In this document: one piece after another, positions 5,468 through 14,081 of the stretch
Position numbering within the stretch: position 1 is the stretch's first letter
How the letters are laid out: every line of letters starts with the position of its first letter
From: Candidatus Electronema nielsenii
GTDB lineage: Bacteria > Desulfobacterota > Desulfobulbia > Desulfobulbales > Desulfobulbaceae
Length of the DNA: 26,153 nucleotides
Assembly: GCA_026122915.1 (NCBI GenBank)
Contig: JAGIXO010000013.1
Span: forward strand, 1 to 26,153
Direction of reading: 5' to 3'
Position numbers and translations under genes: made by a program
Notes under the pieces: model-generated
What the model was told of the DNA's origin: nothing
The model's database searches: none
The model's input: only the letters and a program-made list of their open reading frames with translations

Positions 5468-6946
5468 ATGCCTACTCCTTCTTCCCGCGCACATTCAGCG
5501 GGTTCCCCCTCAGAAAACATGCGGCGCAGAACCTTCAGTCGCGCATTTTATGTGTATGTTCAACATGCAAGTAACCGCAGGAGCGGAGCCACATCTCTTC
5601 CTGCATTCTTATCAGAAAATGTCCGAAACCGACGGCAGGAGCGCAGGATGTATGATATACTGATCGTCGATGATGACCTGTTCGCCCTTGCGCTGATGGA
5701 GGAGCAGCTGAAAAGTTATGGCGATTTCTTTACGCCGGTCTATGCCAGCAACGGCAGAGAGGCAATAGAAATCTTAGGACAAGAGGATATTGCTCTCTTA
5801 GTGACAGATTTGATTATGCCAGGCGAGATCAGCGGCTGGGACTTGATCGACTACCTTGAGAACTTTCATCCGCACGTCCCGGTGGTTGTCATCACTGGCT
5901 GCACAGATAGGGCCAAACTTGAGCAGCTGCAAAAAAGGGTACGGCATATCCTGCTCAAGCCAATCAAGGTGCGGCAGTTAGTCAAAATAGTCACCAATAT
6001 CCTGAATGAGGATATCACCATTGGTAGTCTCAAAGGCATTTCTGTGGGCGCATTTCTCCAATTACTTGAAATAGACGGCAGAACCTGCCTCTTAGAAGTG
6101 GGAAATTCACCAAAGAACAAAGGACTTCTCTACATCAACCGAGGCAAGCTCTATGATGCAGAATACGGCGAATTGCGCGAACAAGAGGCAGCGGAGCGCA
6201 TTATTGCTTTAGACAATGTTCGCTTCCAGATCAAAGCCCTGCCTAAAGTAGAAATCAGGCGGAGGATCAAGAGCGATTTGATGTCGATCATCATGGAAGC
6301 CATGAAGTTGAAGGATGAGGAAGCGAGCCTTATAGAAGGATACAAGGAGAACAGCATTGATCCTTCACAGGAGGATATTTTTGACTCTGCAAATCGACAT
6401 ATCCCTACGGACGACGAAAGTCCAGCAGTGGAGTTGAAGAGAGATGAAAATGCAGAAGTCCAATTACCTGCAAAGTTGTCGCAGGCGAAAACAACCGCTC
6501 CTTGGCCTGCGCCAAACACCATGCCGCAGGAGACAATACAACCGCAACCAAAGAATGACATAAAGAAAATGAATATAACGACTCTTGAAAATATGTTCAA
6601 CAATCTGCGCTGCATCAAAGGATACAAAACTGCCGCGCTGATGAATTTCTCCGGTGAAATACTGATTGCTGATTCGGTTGAAACAGATACTGATTTGGAA
6701 AATACTGGGCCGGTGTTCAATGATCTTTTCCGTTCTGCGGAAGAAGCGGCAGAAAAGGTAGGTTTAGATGCCTGCTTAGAGCTGGTGCTGAAAACACCGG
6801 GTGGTTTAGTAGTGATGTGCTGCTCTGGTATCAGCTCTTCCGTGCATTTTCATTTGATCGCGCTCTTAGACAAAGACGGTAATCAGGCCTTGACCAAGAT
6901 GCAGATGGCGAAATTAGTACCAATTATCATGCAAGAATTGGCCTGA
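5468..6946 (+). CDS. Response regulator: REC, DUF4388 (PATAN), roadblock/LC7-like domain
   Basis: 492 residues from ATG 5468, chosen for its strong AGAGGAGGAG site. ATG 5648 (AGGAG 6 nt upstream) would begin exactly at the receiver domain, and the first 60 residues look unlike any domain, so the shorter form is possible. REC spans about 61-180 with phosphoacceptor D114, T143 and K164. DUF4388 (PATAN), about 188-280, begins GSLKGISVGAFLQLLEIDG. A charged linker runs from 280 to 365. The C-terminal 127 residues have a roadblock/LC7-like look (TAALMNFSGEILIADS ... GGLVVMCCS). Roadblock and PATAN domains are protein-interaction modules, for example in GTPase-linked polarity or motility control. 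It is a paralogue of the REC-DUF4388 protein at 20406. Its cognate kinase is unknown. Confidence 0.85.
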   Translation: MPTPSSRAHSAGSPSENMRRRTFSRAFYVYVQHASNRRSGATSLPAFLSENVRNRRQERRMYDILIVDDDLFALALMEEQLKSYGDFFTPVYASNGREAIEILGQEDIALLVTDLIMPGEISGWDLIDYLENFHPHVPVVVITGCTDRAKLEQLQKRVRHILLKPIKVRQLVKIVTNILNEDITIGSLKGISVGAFLQLLEIDGRTCLLEVGNSPKNKGLLYINRGKLYDAEYGELREQEAAERIIALDNVRFQIKALPKVEIRRRIKSDLMSIIMEAMKLKDEEASLIEGYKENSIDPSQEDIFDSANRHIPTDDESPAVELKRDENAEVQLPAKLSQAKTTAPWPAPNTMPQETIQPQPKNDIKKMNITTLENMFNNLRCIKGYKTAALMNFSGEILIADSVETDTDLENTGPVFNDLFRSAEEAAEKVGLDACLELVLKTPGGLVVMCCSGISSSVHFHLIALLDKDGNQALTKMQMAKLVPIIMQELA

Positions 6947-6970
6947 TCAGCAGGTGGCAGCTTATGGATA

Positions 6971-6998
6971 TTGACAATTTACTTTGGAGTTGTAAGAT
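6971..6998 (+). promoter_or_regulatory. Candidate sigma-70-like promoter for cobT-cobS
   Basis: A consensus -35, TTGACA (6971-6976), and TAAGAT (6993-6998) are separated by 16 bp in the 114-bp gap before cobT. No cobalamin-riboswitch-sized structure is present in this gap. Confidence 0.4.
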
Positions 6999-7060
6999 GT
7001 TAAATAGTCAACCAAACACAGTTTGAACTCCTTTGACTCTTCATCAACCTCCAAGCAGCC

Positions 7061-8164
7061 ATGTCCAGCACCTACAAACCCAGCAAACCCAACCACGTCG
7101 ATTTTCTCGAAGCAACCTTCCGTAGAATTTTCCCTCAAGATACCGATGTTCGCGCCCAAGCCAAGGCACGGCTGGAGCAGCTGACCATGCCTTATTGGGC
7201 TTTGGGCGACCTGATGGATTTGGCCATTGATGTAGCTGGGATGACCCGTTCGCTGCGTCCGCCGGTACAGCGGAAACGAGTGGTGATCATGGTTGGTGAT
7301 CACGGCGTGACAGCTGAAGGTGTGTCCAAGTTTCCGTCCGAAGTTACTGCGCAGATGGTTTATAACTTTGTCAATGGCGGCGCAGGGATCAACGCTCTTG
7401 CTCGGCAAGCACAGGCTGAAGTAACGGTGGTAGATATGGGCTGCGCAATTGATCTCTCTGCCTTAGTTACGGCAGGCAAAATCATCTCCAAGAAGATCGG
7501 CCCCGGTACAGCTAATATGGCTCTCGGACCAGCTATGACTCGCACTAATGCGGTCTTGGCGGTCGAGGCGGGCATCGAAGTGGCGGAGCAGTTGGCTCCA
7601 GAAACAGATATCTTTGCCACCGGTGATATGGGCATCGGCAACACCACCGCCAGTACCGCGATTGTCGCCGCCTTGACTGGCAAAAGCATTGATGAGCTGA
7701 CCGGGCGCGGCACTGGCCTTGACGATGCCCAGCTGGAGCATAAGAAGAAGGTGTTGGAACGCATCTTGCAAATTAACAAGCCCGATGCCAAGGACGGCAT
7801 AGATGTGCTGGCCAAGGTCGGTGGCTACGAGATCGCAGGCATTGCTGGGCTGATTATCGGCGCGGCAGCGAATCGCAGGCCAGTGGTAGTTGATGGTTTC
7901 ATCTCTACTGCCGGGGCAATGATCGCCTGCAAGCTGGAGCCGTTTGTTCGCGATTATTTGATCTGCGCCCATCGCTCGGTGGAACAAGGCCATGCAGCGA
8001 TGCAGGAAAAGATTGGCTGTAAACCCCTGCTTGATCTGAAAATGCGCCTTGGTGAAGGCACTGGTGCGGCTCTGGCCTTCAATGTGGTTGAAGCAGCTGT
8101 AGCTGTGCTGACCGAGGTGGCCACCTTTGCCGAAGCCGGAGTGACCGGCGCGCCGGTTTCATGA
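7061..8164 (+). CDS. cobT: Nicotinate-nucleotide--dimethylbenzimidazole phosphoribosyltransferase
   Basis: 367 residues, normal length for CobT. It transfers phosphoribose from nicotinate mononucleotide to the lower-ligand base, giving the alpha-ribazole phosphate used to finish cobalamin. Family features: VVIMVGDHGV at 74-83, FVNGGAGINAL at 103-113, the GDMGIGNTTAS phosphate-binding segment at 188-198, and RLGEGTGAAL at 329-338, which carries the catalytic glutamate E332. The last four bases overlap the cobS start (ATGA at 8161), a tight two-gene operon for nucleotide loop assembly. The start codon has only a weak ribosome-binding site. Identification is secure. Confidence 0.97.
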   Translation: MSSTYKPSKPNHVDFLEATFRRIFPQDTDVRAQAKARLEQLTMPYWALGDLMDLAIDVAGMTRSLRPPVQRKRVVIMVGDHGVTAEGVSKFPSEVTAQMVYNFVNGGAGINALARQAQAEVTVVDMGCAIDLSALVTAGKIISKKIGPGTANMALGPAMTRTNAVLAVEAGIEVAEQLAPETDIFATGDMGIGNTTASTAIVAALTGKSIDELTGRGTGLDDAQLEHKKKVLERILQINKPDAKDGIDVLAKVGGYEIAGIAGLIIGAAANRRPVVVDGFISTAGAMIACKLEPFVRDYLICAHRSVEQGHAAMQEKIGCKPLLDLKMRLGEGTGAALAFNVVEAAVAVLTEVATFAEAGVTGAPVS

Positions 8165-9015
8165 ACCGCTGGCGGAAAAACCGGCGACGGAAGGAGCCAC
8201 AGCCTCAAGAGGGCGGAGAGCAGAAGCAGGCTTTTCGTCCGATCTCGTTCGCTCCGCTTCTCCGTCCTTTTGGTTATTTCGCTGCTGCTCTCCGCTTTCT
8301 CACCCTCTTTCCTCTGCCGGGCCACCTTGGTACCACAGAGGAAGAGCTTTCTCACGCCGCCCCTTTTTTTCCCCTGATTGGCCTGCTGCTCGGCTGTATT
8401 GCCGCTCCTGCCGCCCAAGTGTTTTTTTCGCTCTTGCCGCCCCTACCTGCCGCTGTTTTACTAACCTTCATCCTGCTCGCCTTTTCTGGCGGCTTGCATT
8501 TAGATGGATTAGCTGACACCGCCGACGGCTTCTTCTCCGCCCGCAACAGAGAACGAATGCTGGAAATCATGCGCGATTCTGCTGTCGGGCCGATGGGAGT
8601 CATAGCCTTAGTTCTCCTCCTTCTCTTTAAAACAGCCTGCCTTGCCTCTTTGAATGCGCAGCTCTTCTTCTCAGCAGCCTTTCTCATGCCTTTGGCGGGC
8701 CGCACCGCCATTCTCCTGCTCATGGCCCTGCTGCCCTATGCGCGCGATGGCGGCTTAGGTATTCTTTTTGCTCCTTATTTCAACAGCAGCAAAGCCTGGC
8801 TTGCTTCGTTGGCTGGCTTCCTCCTTTTCACTTGGGTTGCCCATGCTGCTGTCGGGCCACAGGGCATTGTTGCAGTCTTGGCAGTGTTGCTGCTGACTGT
8901 GCTGTTTGCTGTCCTCTGTCGCTGCAAAATCGGCGGGGCCACGGGTGACACCCTTGGCGCGGCCTGCGAGTTGGCCGAAGCTATCGCTCTTCTTGTTTTC
9001 GCCCTGAAAATTTAA
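8161..9015 (+). CDS. cobS: Adenosylcobinamide-GDP ribazoletransferase (cobalamin synthase)
   Basis: 284 residues, an integral membrane protein. It joins adenosylcobinamide-GDP to alpha-ribazole (or its phosphate), the last ring-to-loop step of cobalamin synthesis. The signature GGLHLDGLADTADG sits at 110-123 and RDSAVGPMGV at 138-147, with several hydrophobic helices between and after them (for example 72-108 and 144-190). The first ~35 residues are a polar, Arg/Lys-rich extension before the usual N-terminus (YFAAALRFLTLFP). It is translationally coupled to cobT, whose product makes its substrate. No other cobalamin gene is in the window. Confidence 0.96.
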   Translation: MNRWRKNRRRKEPQPQEGGEQKQAFRPISFAPLLRPFGYFAAALRFLTLFPLPGHLGTTEEELSHAAPFFPLIGLLLGCIAAPAAQVFFSLLPPLPAAVLLTFILLAFSGGLHLDGLADTADGFFSARNRERMLEIMRDSAVGPMGVIALVLLLLFKTACLASLNAQLFFSAAFLMPLAGRTAILLLMALLPYARDGGLGILFAPYFNSSKAWLASLAGFLLFTWVAHAAVGPQGIVAVLAVLLLTVLFAVLCRCKIGGATGDTLGAACELAEAIALLVFALKI

Positions 9016-9045
9016 CTGCCGAGAAGGGCAAATTCAGACTATAAT
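9016..9045 (+). promoter_or_regulatory. Possible promoter upstream of hemerythrin
   Basis: A perfect TATAAT (9040-9045) lies in the 135-bp gap after cobS. The matching -35 (CTGCCG, 9016-9021, spacer 18) is poor, so this is a weak call. The rest of the gap, 9046-9150, shows no other structure I can name apart from the GGAGGAAC ribosome-binding site before 9151. Confidence 0.25.
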
Positions 9046-9150
9046 ATATTCACGCGCTGTCCGTGCGGTAGGGGGAATCCTTGCCTTGCGCCACGAATCG
9101 AGTTCAGAACAGTATATTCCGCTGCACATCAAATTTATCGGAGGAACAAC

Positions 9151-9561
9151 ATGGCTCTTTATGACTGGAAAGATGACTATAGCGTCGGAGTTGCCCGTTT
9201 TGATAACCATCACAAACGGCTCTTTGACATTGCCAACCAGCTCCATGAGATGATGAAACTTGGCAAAGGAGCCGATGTGATTGAACCCACACTCAGAGAA
9301 TTAGTCGATTACACCAGATATCACCTCACCGAAGAAGAAAAGGTGATGGAGAGCATTGGTTACTCGAATATCGTTTCTCATAAAATGGCGCATAAAGTAT
9401 TTACCGACCAACTGAACGAGGCAATGGCAGAAGTCGATGCAGGGAAAACAATTTTTGTGGTAATCAAGATTGCCAAGACGGTTATTGACTGGCTGATCAA
9501 TCATATTTACGTAATCGACAAAAAATATCTGCCAGAAATGAGCGCAGCAGGAATACGGTGA
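9151..9561 (+). CDS. Bacteriohemerythrin, O2-binding di-iron protein
   Basis: 136 residues, a stand-alone hemerythrin. All di-iron ligands are present: H21 (FDNHHKRLF), H58 and E62 (YHLTEEE), H77 and H81 (SHKMAH), H118 and D123 (NHIYVIDKKY). Single-domain hemerythrins bind O2 reversibly and serve in O2 storage, delivery or sensing in microaerophiles and anaerobes that meet oxygen. A strong GGAGGAAC site precedes the ATG. It stands alone between cobS and a hybrid kinase; a hairpin that could end its transcript follows at 9633-9665. It contains no signalling domain, so any link to the downstream kinase is only positional. Confidence 0.95.
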   Translation: MALYDWKDDYSVGVARFDNHHKRLFDIANQLHEMMKLGKGADVIEPTLRELVDYTRYHLTEEEKVMESIGYSNIVSHKMAHKVFTDQLNEAMAEVDAGKTIFVVIKIAKTVIDWLINHIYVIDKKYLPEMSAAGIR

Positions 9562-9632
9562 GCAAGAGAAACATTTTCTGACACCGCGCTGCCTTTCACC
9601 GCCTCATTTCCGCCCGCAGGCAAGAGTCAGCC

Positions 9633-9665
9633 GAGGGGCTGCGCAGAGTTGCGGACAGCCCCCTC
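9633..9665 (+). terminator. Hairpin between hemerythrin and hybrid kinase 1
   Basis: GGGGCTG (9635-9641) pairs with CAGCCCC (9656-9662), extended by GA/TC with one bulge. It is followed by pyrimidine-rich CTCCTTTTCT. It could be a terminator for hemerythrin or an attenuator before the kinase. It overlaps the alternative TTG start at 9649, which makes that start unlikely. Confidence 0.45.
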
Positions 9666-9684
9666 CGCTCCTTTTCTATTCAGG

Positions 9685-12600
9685 ATGCTGATGCTTATTT
9701 CCATGCAACAGAGCGTACCTTTTTACCGAAGACTTCGTTTCAGCATGATCATGACCGTGCTGCTGCTTGTTACCATGATCAGCGGCACCAGCATTTTGAT
9801 CAGCTATCATGTGACCGGCAGAAAAATTCAACGGGACATGAATGATGATTTTTTAAGCACAGAACAGGCGGTGGATACCTTTATGACGCTTTCTGTCGGT
9901 CAGCTCCGCGCGGCTACCGAGGCTGCTGCTGAAGAGTTTGTCATTCGCACCACTGCCAAACAGCAATTTTCCCTTGCTGAGGTCGTGCAAAAATGGGAGC
10001 AGAAGAATGAAATTGATATTCTTTTCTTCTTTGACAGTAAGAACGGAGTCATCGCTGTGTCGGATGAAAACCGCTCTGCTGCGCTGGAACTGGCTGCTCA
10101 TCCAACCATCATAGAAAAAATAGCCCAAGCAGAGTCGTTCAGTTTAACTTTACTTGCAGGCCCAGAAACAGGTGAGCTAAAACAGAAAAAATTCTTTTTA
10201 ATCGCGGGGACACCAGTCAATAACGATATAGACCCGGAGAAAAAACTCTTCGTCCTCAGCGGCTATATGTTAGACAGTGATTTTCTCATTCGGATACCGG
10301 TGCACCGTCGCATGGGCATCAGTTTGGTGAGCGATAACACTTTATTGGCCACCAGCCTTGCTGTTGAAATTTACGGCCAGAATCCACAGAATGATCGGGT
10401 AGTTCTATTGCCAGGCGCATTGGACATGACTTACGAAAGCTCTTTTTTCAAAGAAAAGATGCATATAAAAAGTAAGTACGTCCCTTTGATGAAGAACAGC
10501 TCACCCAATTTTCTCATTATCTCTCATCCTGCCAGATTGATTCTGGCAACAGACAAGGAATTTGGCCAGCATTTCCTCATTCTTTTCTTTGTTGGCCTTT
10601 GCTCTTCCTTGATTTCCGTCTTGTTCATTACTGGCTCAGTGCTTAATCCGATCAACGAACTCCAGCGGTTGGTAAGTAAGATCAGCAAAGGCGATTACAG
10701 CGACCGGATTGACACCAGCGTGAATAATGAATTCACGCCTTTGACTATTCAATTCAACAATATGTTGGATTTGATCAAGAAAAAAGACGACGAGCTGTCC
10801 GATCGGGTCGAGGCAAAGACCAAAGAACTACAACAGCAAAATATTTTTATCGACAATCTGCTTCGCTCCTCGCAGATCATGGCTATTGCCGCTACGGACA
10901 TGAATTTTAAGGTCACGTACTTTAATCCGGTGGCAGAGAAGCTGTTCGGCTATAGGGCAGCAGAGGTGATCGGCAAAAAAGTAACGCGCTTCCAAGTCCA
11001 CATCAAAGATCAAGAAGAGGCCTTCAATCAGCTGATCGTGCAGGCGTTGGAAAAAGGCTCGCACACGTTTACCATCAGCACTTCAGACATGCTCACCTAT
11101 GATCTGGCGGATACTGCTGGTCGCGATCTGAAAACCGGCAACCATCAGCGGACCATTGAAGTCTATCTCTCTCCTATTCGCGCACAGGATGGCGATCAAG
11201 GTGAGAAGGCCACCGGCCTGATGCTTATGGCTCAGGACATCAGTAAAGCCAGAGAGATGGACGAGCGTTTGCACGCGGCACTTGCTGAACTCCAAGTGAT
11301 CATTGACAACACCATGCTTGGCCTGATTTTGGTGCAAGATGACCGAATTGTCCGAATTAATACCACCTTTGAAGGCATGTTCGGCTACAGCTATAATGAA
11401 ATCAAGGAAACATCTTGGCCCGTGTTCTATACCTCCGTTTTTGCGGGCAGAGAGGCTGAGTGCTGGGATGGCAGCGGGCGAATGTTTTTCATGTTTCGTA
11501 AGGCGGTAGATGGAGAAGAAGCCCAGCCGTTCTGGAGCAAAGTGCGTCGGGTCGCGATTAACGATGAGCATCAGCCAGACATGCGGCGAGAGCTGTTCCT
11601 CTTTGAGGATATGAGCAGTCAGAACGAGATGTTTGAGAAAATCCAGCGTCTTAGTCAAGCAGTGGAGCAGAGTTCCAACTCAGTGGTGATCACTGACACC
11701 CAAGGCGTGGTGGAGTATGTCAATCGTACTTTTGTCAAGCTAACCGGCTATCAGGCGACTGAAGTCATTGGCAGAAATCTTTCCATGCTTTCGCCTGACC
11801 CAGCAGTGTATGAGATCATGTGGGCGGCAGTACGGGCTGGACAAGAATGGACTGGAGAATTAGTCAACCGCAAGAAAAACGGTGATCTCTACGAAGAGAA
11901 TGTGGTGGTTTCGCCGATCCGCAACGAGCAAAACGAGATCACCCATTTTGTTGCCACCAAGGAAAACATTACTGACTTGAAAAAGGCTCGGCAACAGGCA
12001 GATGCGGCCAACAAAGCCAAGAGCGAGTTTCTTGCCAAAATGAGCCATGAAATCCGCACGCCGATGAATTCTATCATCGGCATGACCGAAATTCTTTTGG
12101 ACAGCAAGCTGCCGCAAGAGCAGCGCGGCTATCTGGAAAACGTCAACAGCTCGGCCTCGGTGCTGCTTTCGCTGATCAATGATATTCTTGATTTTTCTAA
12201 GATCGAAGCCGGGCGGTTGGAGTTAGACAGGCACCCCTTCAGCATCCGCCATCTGGCCGAGGAGATCATCGCCACGCTCAAGATACTGGCCGAGCAGAAA
12301 GGCATCGAGCTGGGGTTAGAGATCAACGATGACAGCAGCTGTTCACCCTTAGGCGACTCCCTGCGTATCCGGCAGGTGCTCCTCAATCTGGTCGGCAACG
12401 CGATCAAGTTCACCCGCAGAGGCTATGTGGCATTGGAGATAGATGTTCATGCCGATGGCGAGCATGTCTGCGCGGCGGATTTCAGGATTGTTGATACCGG
12501 CATCGGCATCGCCAAAGAGCAGCAGGATAAAATTTTCGCTGATTTTACGCAAGCGGACAACTCAATCACCCGTGATTACGGCGGCACTGGTCTCGGCTTA

Positions 12601-13578
12601 TCTATCAGCAGCCGTTTAGTGCAGATGATGGACAGCAAAATTGAGCTGGAAAGTGAGCAGGGAAAAGGCAGCACCTTCTCGTTCTCCCTACTGTTAGAGA
12701 ACGGCGGGGACAAGGCAGCAGCGGATATGCGGCGAGCAGAAGAACATATCAGGCCGGTGGTGAGAAGATTAGACATTCTCTTGGTTGAAGATAATCCGGC
12801 CAATCAGCAGCTGGCGGTTATTCTGTTAGTCAAGCAGGGACATAGAGTTACAGTGGCAGGCAGTGGCGCGGAAGCCTTGGTTTGCTTGAGCAAATACCGT
12901 TATGATCTGGTTTTCATGGACATGCAGATGCCGGTGATGGACGGCCTCACTGCCACCCGGCATATCCGGCATATTGAGCAAGGGCAACCTGCTGACTTGC
13001 CCAAGGATTTGGCTGAAATTGGAGAACGCCTCAGAGATCAATTAGCAGACGGGCATCTGTATATCATTGCAGTAACGGCTAACGCCCTCCAAGAAGACCG
13101 GCAGCAATGTCTTGATGCAGGCATGGACGAATACCTGAGTAAACCGTATAAGAAAATTTCCATGCTGAGAGTCTTGCAAACCTTTGATCGGTGCGAATTA
13201 GAGCCGCAGGCTCATCAAACCAAAAGCGTACCAGCGCAGGCAAAGGAAGAGACAGCGGCAGTGTCGCGGACAGCGGTCAAACAGCACATTATTAAGCAGT
13301 TTGAGTTAGAGCAGGATGATGCCGAGGAAGTGTTGGCCGCTTATGCTGATTCCCTCAAGGAAAACCTCCGTAATTTGCGGCAGTGTCTTGCGGACGAACA
13401 AGGAGTGGAAGCTGGACGGCAGGCTCATGCGATCAAGGGCGGACTGCTTAACCTTGGTTTAGAGCAGCTGGCGCAGACGGCCTTGGTCTTGGAAAAGGAA
13501 TTGCCGAAAAATATCGAAAGCAGGCACCGAGAGATGGTCAATCACTTAGTCGTTGCACTCGATGAGTTCATGGCATGA
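9685..13578 (+). CDS. Hybrid sensor histidine kinase 1 (sensor, HAMP, 3 PAS, HisKA, HATPase, REC, HPt)
   Basis: About 1297 residues from ATG 9685; ATG 9691, with AGGA 5 nt upstream, is equally possible. Two membrane helices (about 17-43 and 296-321) enclose a ~250-residue extracytoplasmic sensor with no motif I can name. A HAMP domain (about 321-378) and a coiled coil follow, then PAS domains at about 394-525, 533-655 and 655-775. HisKA carries H788 (KMSHEIRTPMN). HATPase_c has the N box (LVGNAIKF), DTGIGIA and GTGLGLS. REC carries D1079 (FMDMQMPVMDG), and the HPt domain has H1248 (AHAIKGG). The receiver contains a ~20-residue insert before its fourth strand, shared with kinase 2. All phosphotransfer residues are present, so it should run His-Asp-His internally and pass phosphate to a separate regulator. 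Its stop overlaps the mobB start (ATGA). Confidence 0.95.
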   Translation: MLMLISMQQSVPFYRRLRFSMIMTVLLLVTMISGTSILISYHVTGRKIQRDMNDDFLSTEQAVDTFMTLSVGQLRAATEAAAEEFVIRTTAKQQFSLAEVVQKWEQKNEIDILFFFDSKNGVIAVSDENRSAALELAAHPTIIEKIAQAESFSLTLLAGPETGELKQKKFFLIAGTPVNNDIDPEKKLFVLSGYMLDSDFLIRIPVHRRMGISLVSDNTLLATSLAVEIYGQNPQNDRVVLLPGALDMTYESSFFKEKMHIKSKYVPLMKNSSPNFLIISHPARLILATDKEFGQHFLILFFVGLCSSLISVLFITGSVLNPINELQRLVSKISKGDYSDRIDTSVNNEFTPLTIQFNNMLDLIKKKDDELSDRVEAKTKELQQQNIFIDNLLRSSQIMAIAATDMNFKVTYFNPVAEKLFGYRAAEVIGKKVTRFQVHIKDQEEAFNQLIVQALEKGSHTFTISTSDMLTYDLADTAGRDLKTGNHQRTIEVYLSPIRAQDGDQGEKATGLMLMAQDISKAREMDERLHAALAELQVIIDNTMLGLILVQDDRIVRINTTFEGMFGYSYNEIKETSWPVFYTSVFAGREAECWDGSGRMFFMFRKAVDGEEAQPFWSKVRRVAINDEHQPDMRRELFLFEDMSSQNEMFEKIQRLSQAVEQSSNSVVITDTQGVVEYVNRTFVKLTGYQATEVIGRNLSMLSPDPAVYEIMWAAVRAGQEWTGELVNRKKNGDLYEENVVVSPIRNEQNEITHFVATKENITDLKKARQQADAANKAKSEFLAKMSHEIRTPMNSIIGMTEILLDSKLPQEQRGYLENVNSSASVLLSLINDILDFSKIEAGRLELDRHPFSIRHLAEEIIATLKILAEQKGIELGLEINDDSSCSPLGDSLRIRQVLLNLVGNAIKFTRRGYVALEIDVHADGEHVCAADFRIVDTGIGIAKEQQDKIFADFTQADNSITRDYGGTGLGLSISSRLVQMMDSKIELESEQGKGSTFSFSLLLENGGDKAAADMRRAEEHIRPVVRRLDILLVEDNPANQQLAVILLVKQGHRVTVAGSGAEALVCLSKYRYDLVFMDMQMPVMDGLTATRHIRHIEQGQPADLPKDLAEIGERLRDQLADGHLYIIAVTANALQEDRQQCLDAGMDEYLSKPYKKISMLRVLQTFDRCELEPQAHQTKSVPAQAKEETAAVSRTAVKQHIIKQFELEQDDAEEVLAAYADSLKENLRNLRQCLADEQGVEAGRQAHAIKGGLLNLGLEQLAQTALVLEKELPKNIESRHREMVNHLVVALDEFMA

Positions 13579-14081
13579 GGCCACCAGTCGTTACTTTTAT
13601 CGGCTGGCACAGCTGCGGCAAGACCACCTTAGCCGCCCACGTTGTTCGTCAACTCAAGGAACGCGGCTATCGGGTGGCAGTGGTCAAATCGACCAAAGAC
13701 AGCGGCCTGTTTGCTGATCAGGCGGGTACAGATACCGCTATTCACCGACAGGCAGGCGCAGACGCAGTAGCCTTGGTTGCGCCAGACCGAATGCTGATCA
13801 CGGTAGAAAATCAGGCCAAAGATTTGGCCACCATTGCTCGCTGTTTTTTTGTCGATATGGATATTGTCATCGGTGAGGGCTTCAAAGAGGCGGACGACAT
13901 TGCTAAAATCGAGGTCTTCCGGGGTAACGGCCCGCGCCTACGTGGTCAAGTGAGCGGCGTTATCGCCGTGGCCTCGGACTGCGGCTTGATTGAAGAAAAC
14001 AGCTTCGGATTGCACGAAAGCAGCAGGCTTGCCAATTTTATTGAAGAACACTTTTTAAATTTCCCAAGGAAACCATCATGA
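13575..14081 (+). CDS. mobB: Molybdopterin-guanine dinucleotide biosynthesis protein MobB
   Basis: 168 residues, a P-loop GTP-binding protein with Walker A GWHSCGKTT at 10-18 and the MobB-typical IVIGEGFKEAD near residue 98. MobB assists MobA in attaching GMP to molybdopterin for bis-MGD enzymes such as DMSO-reductase-family oxidoreductases. It overlaps by 4 nt both the hybrid kinase gene before it and the alcohol dehydrogenase gene after it, so the three are translationally coupled. No mobA or moe gene is seen here. A kinase-mobB fusion of operons is unusual and may simply reflect local rearrangement. Confidence 0.92.
   Translation: MRPPVVTFIGWHSCGKTTLAAHVVRQLKERGYRVAVVKSTKDSGLFADQAGTDTAIHRQAGADAVALVAPDRMLITVENQAKDLATIARCFFVDMDIVIGEGFKEADDIAKIEVFRGNGPRLRGQVSGVIAVASDCGLIEENSFGLHESSRLANFIEEHFLNFPRKPS

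Noticed and set aside
6947..7060. Cobalamin riboswitch before cobT
   Set aside because: The gap is only 114 nt, too short for a full cobalamin riboswitch, and no conserved B12-box-like core was recognised.
9649..9684. TTG 9649 as the start of hybrid kinase 1
   Set aside because: It falls in the loop of the 9633-9665 hairpin, and ATG codons at 9685 and 9691 lie just downstream, still before the first membrane helix.
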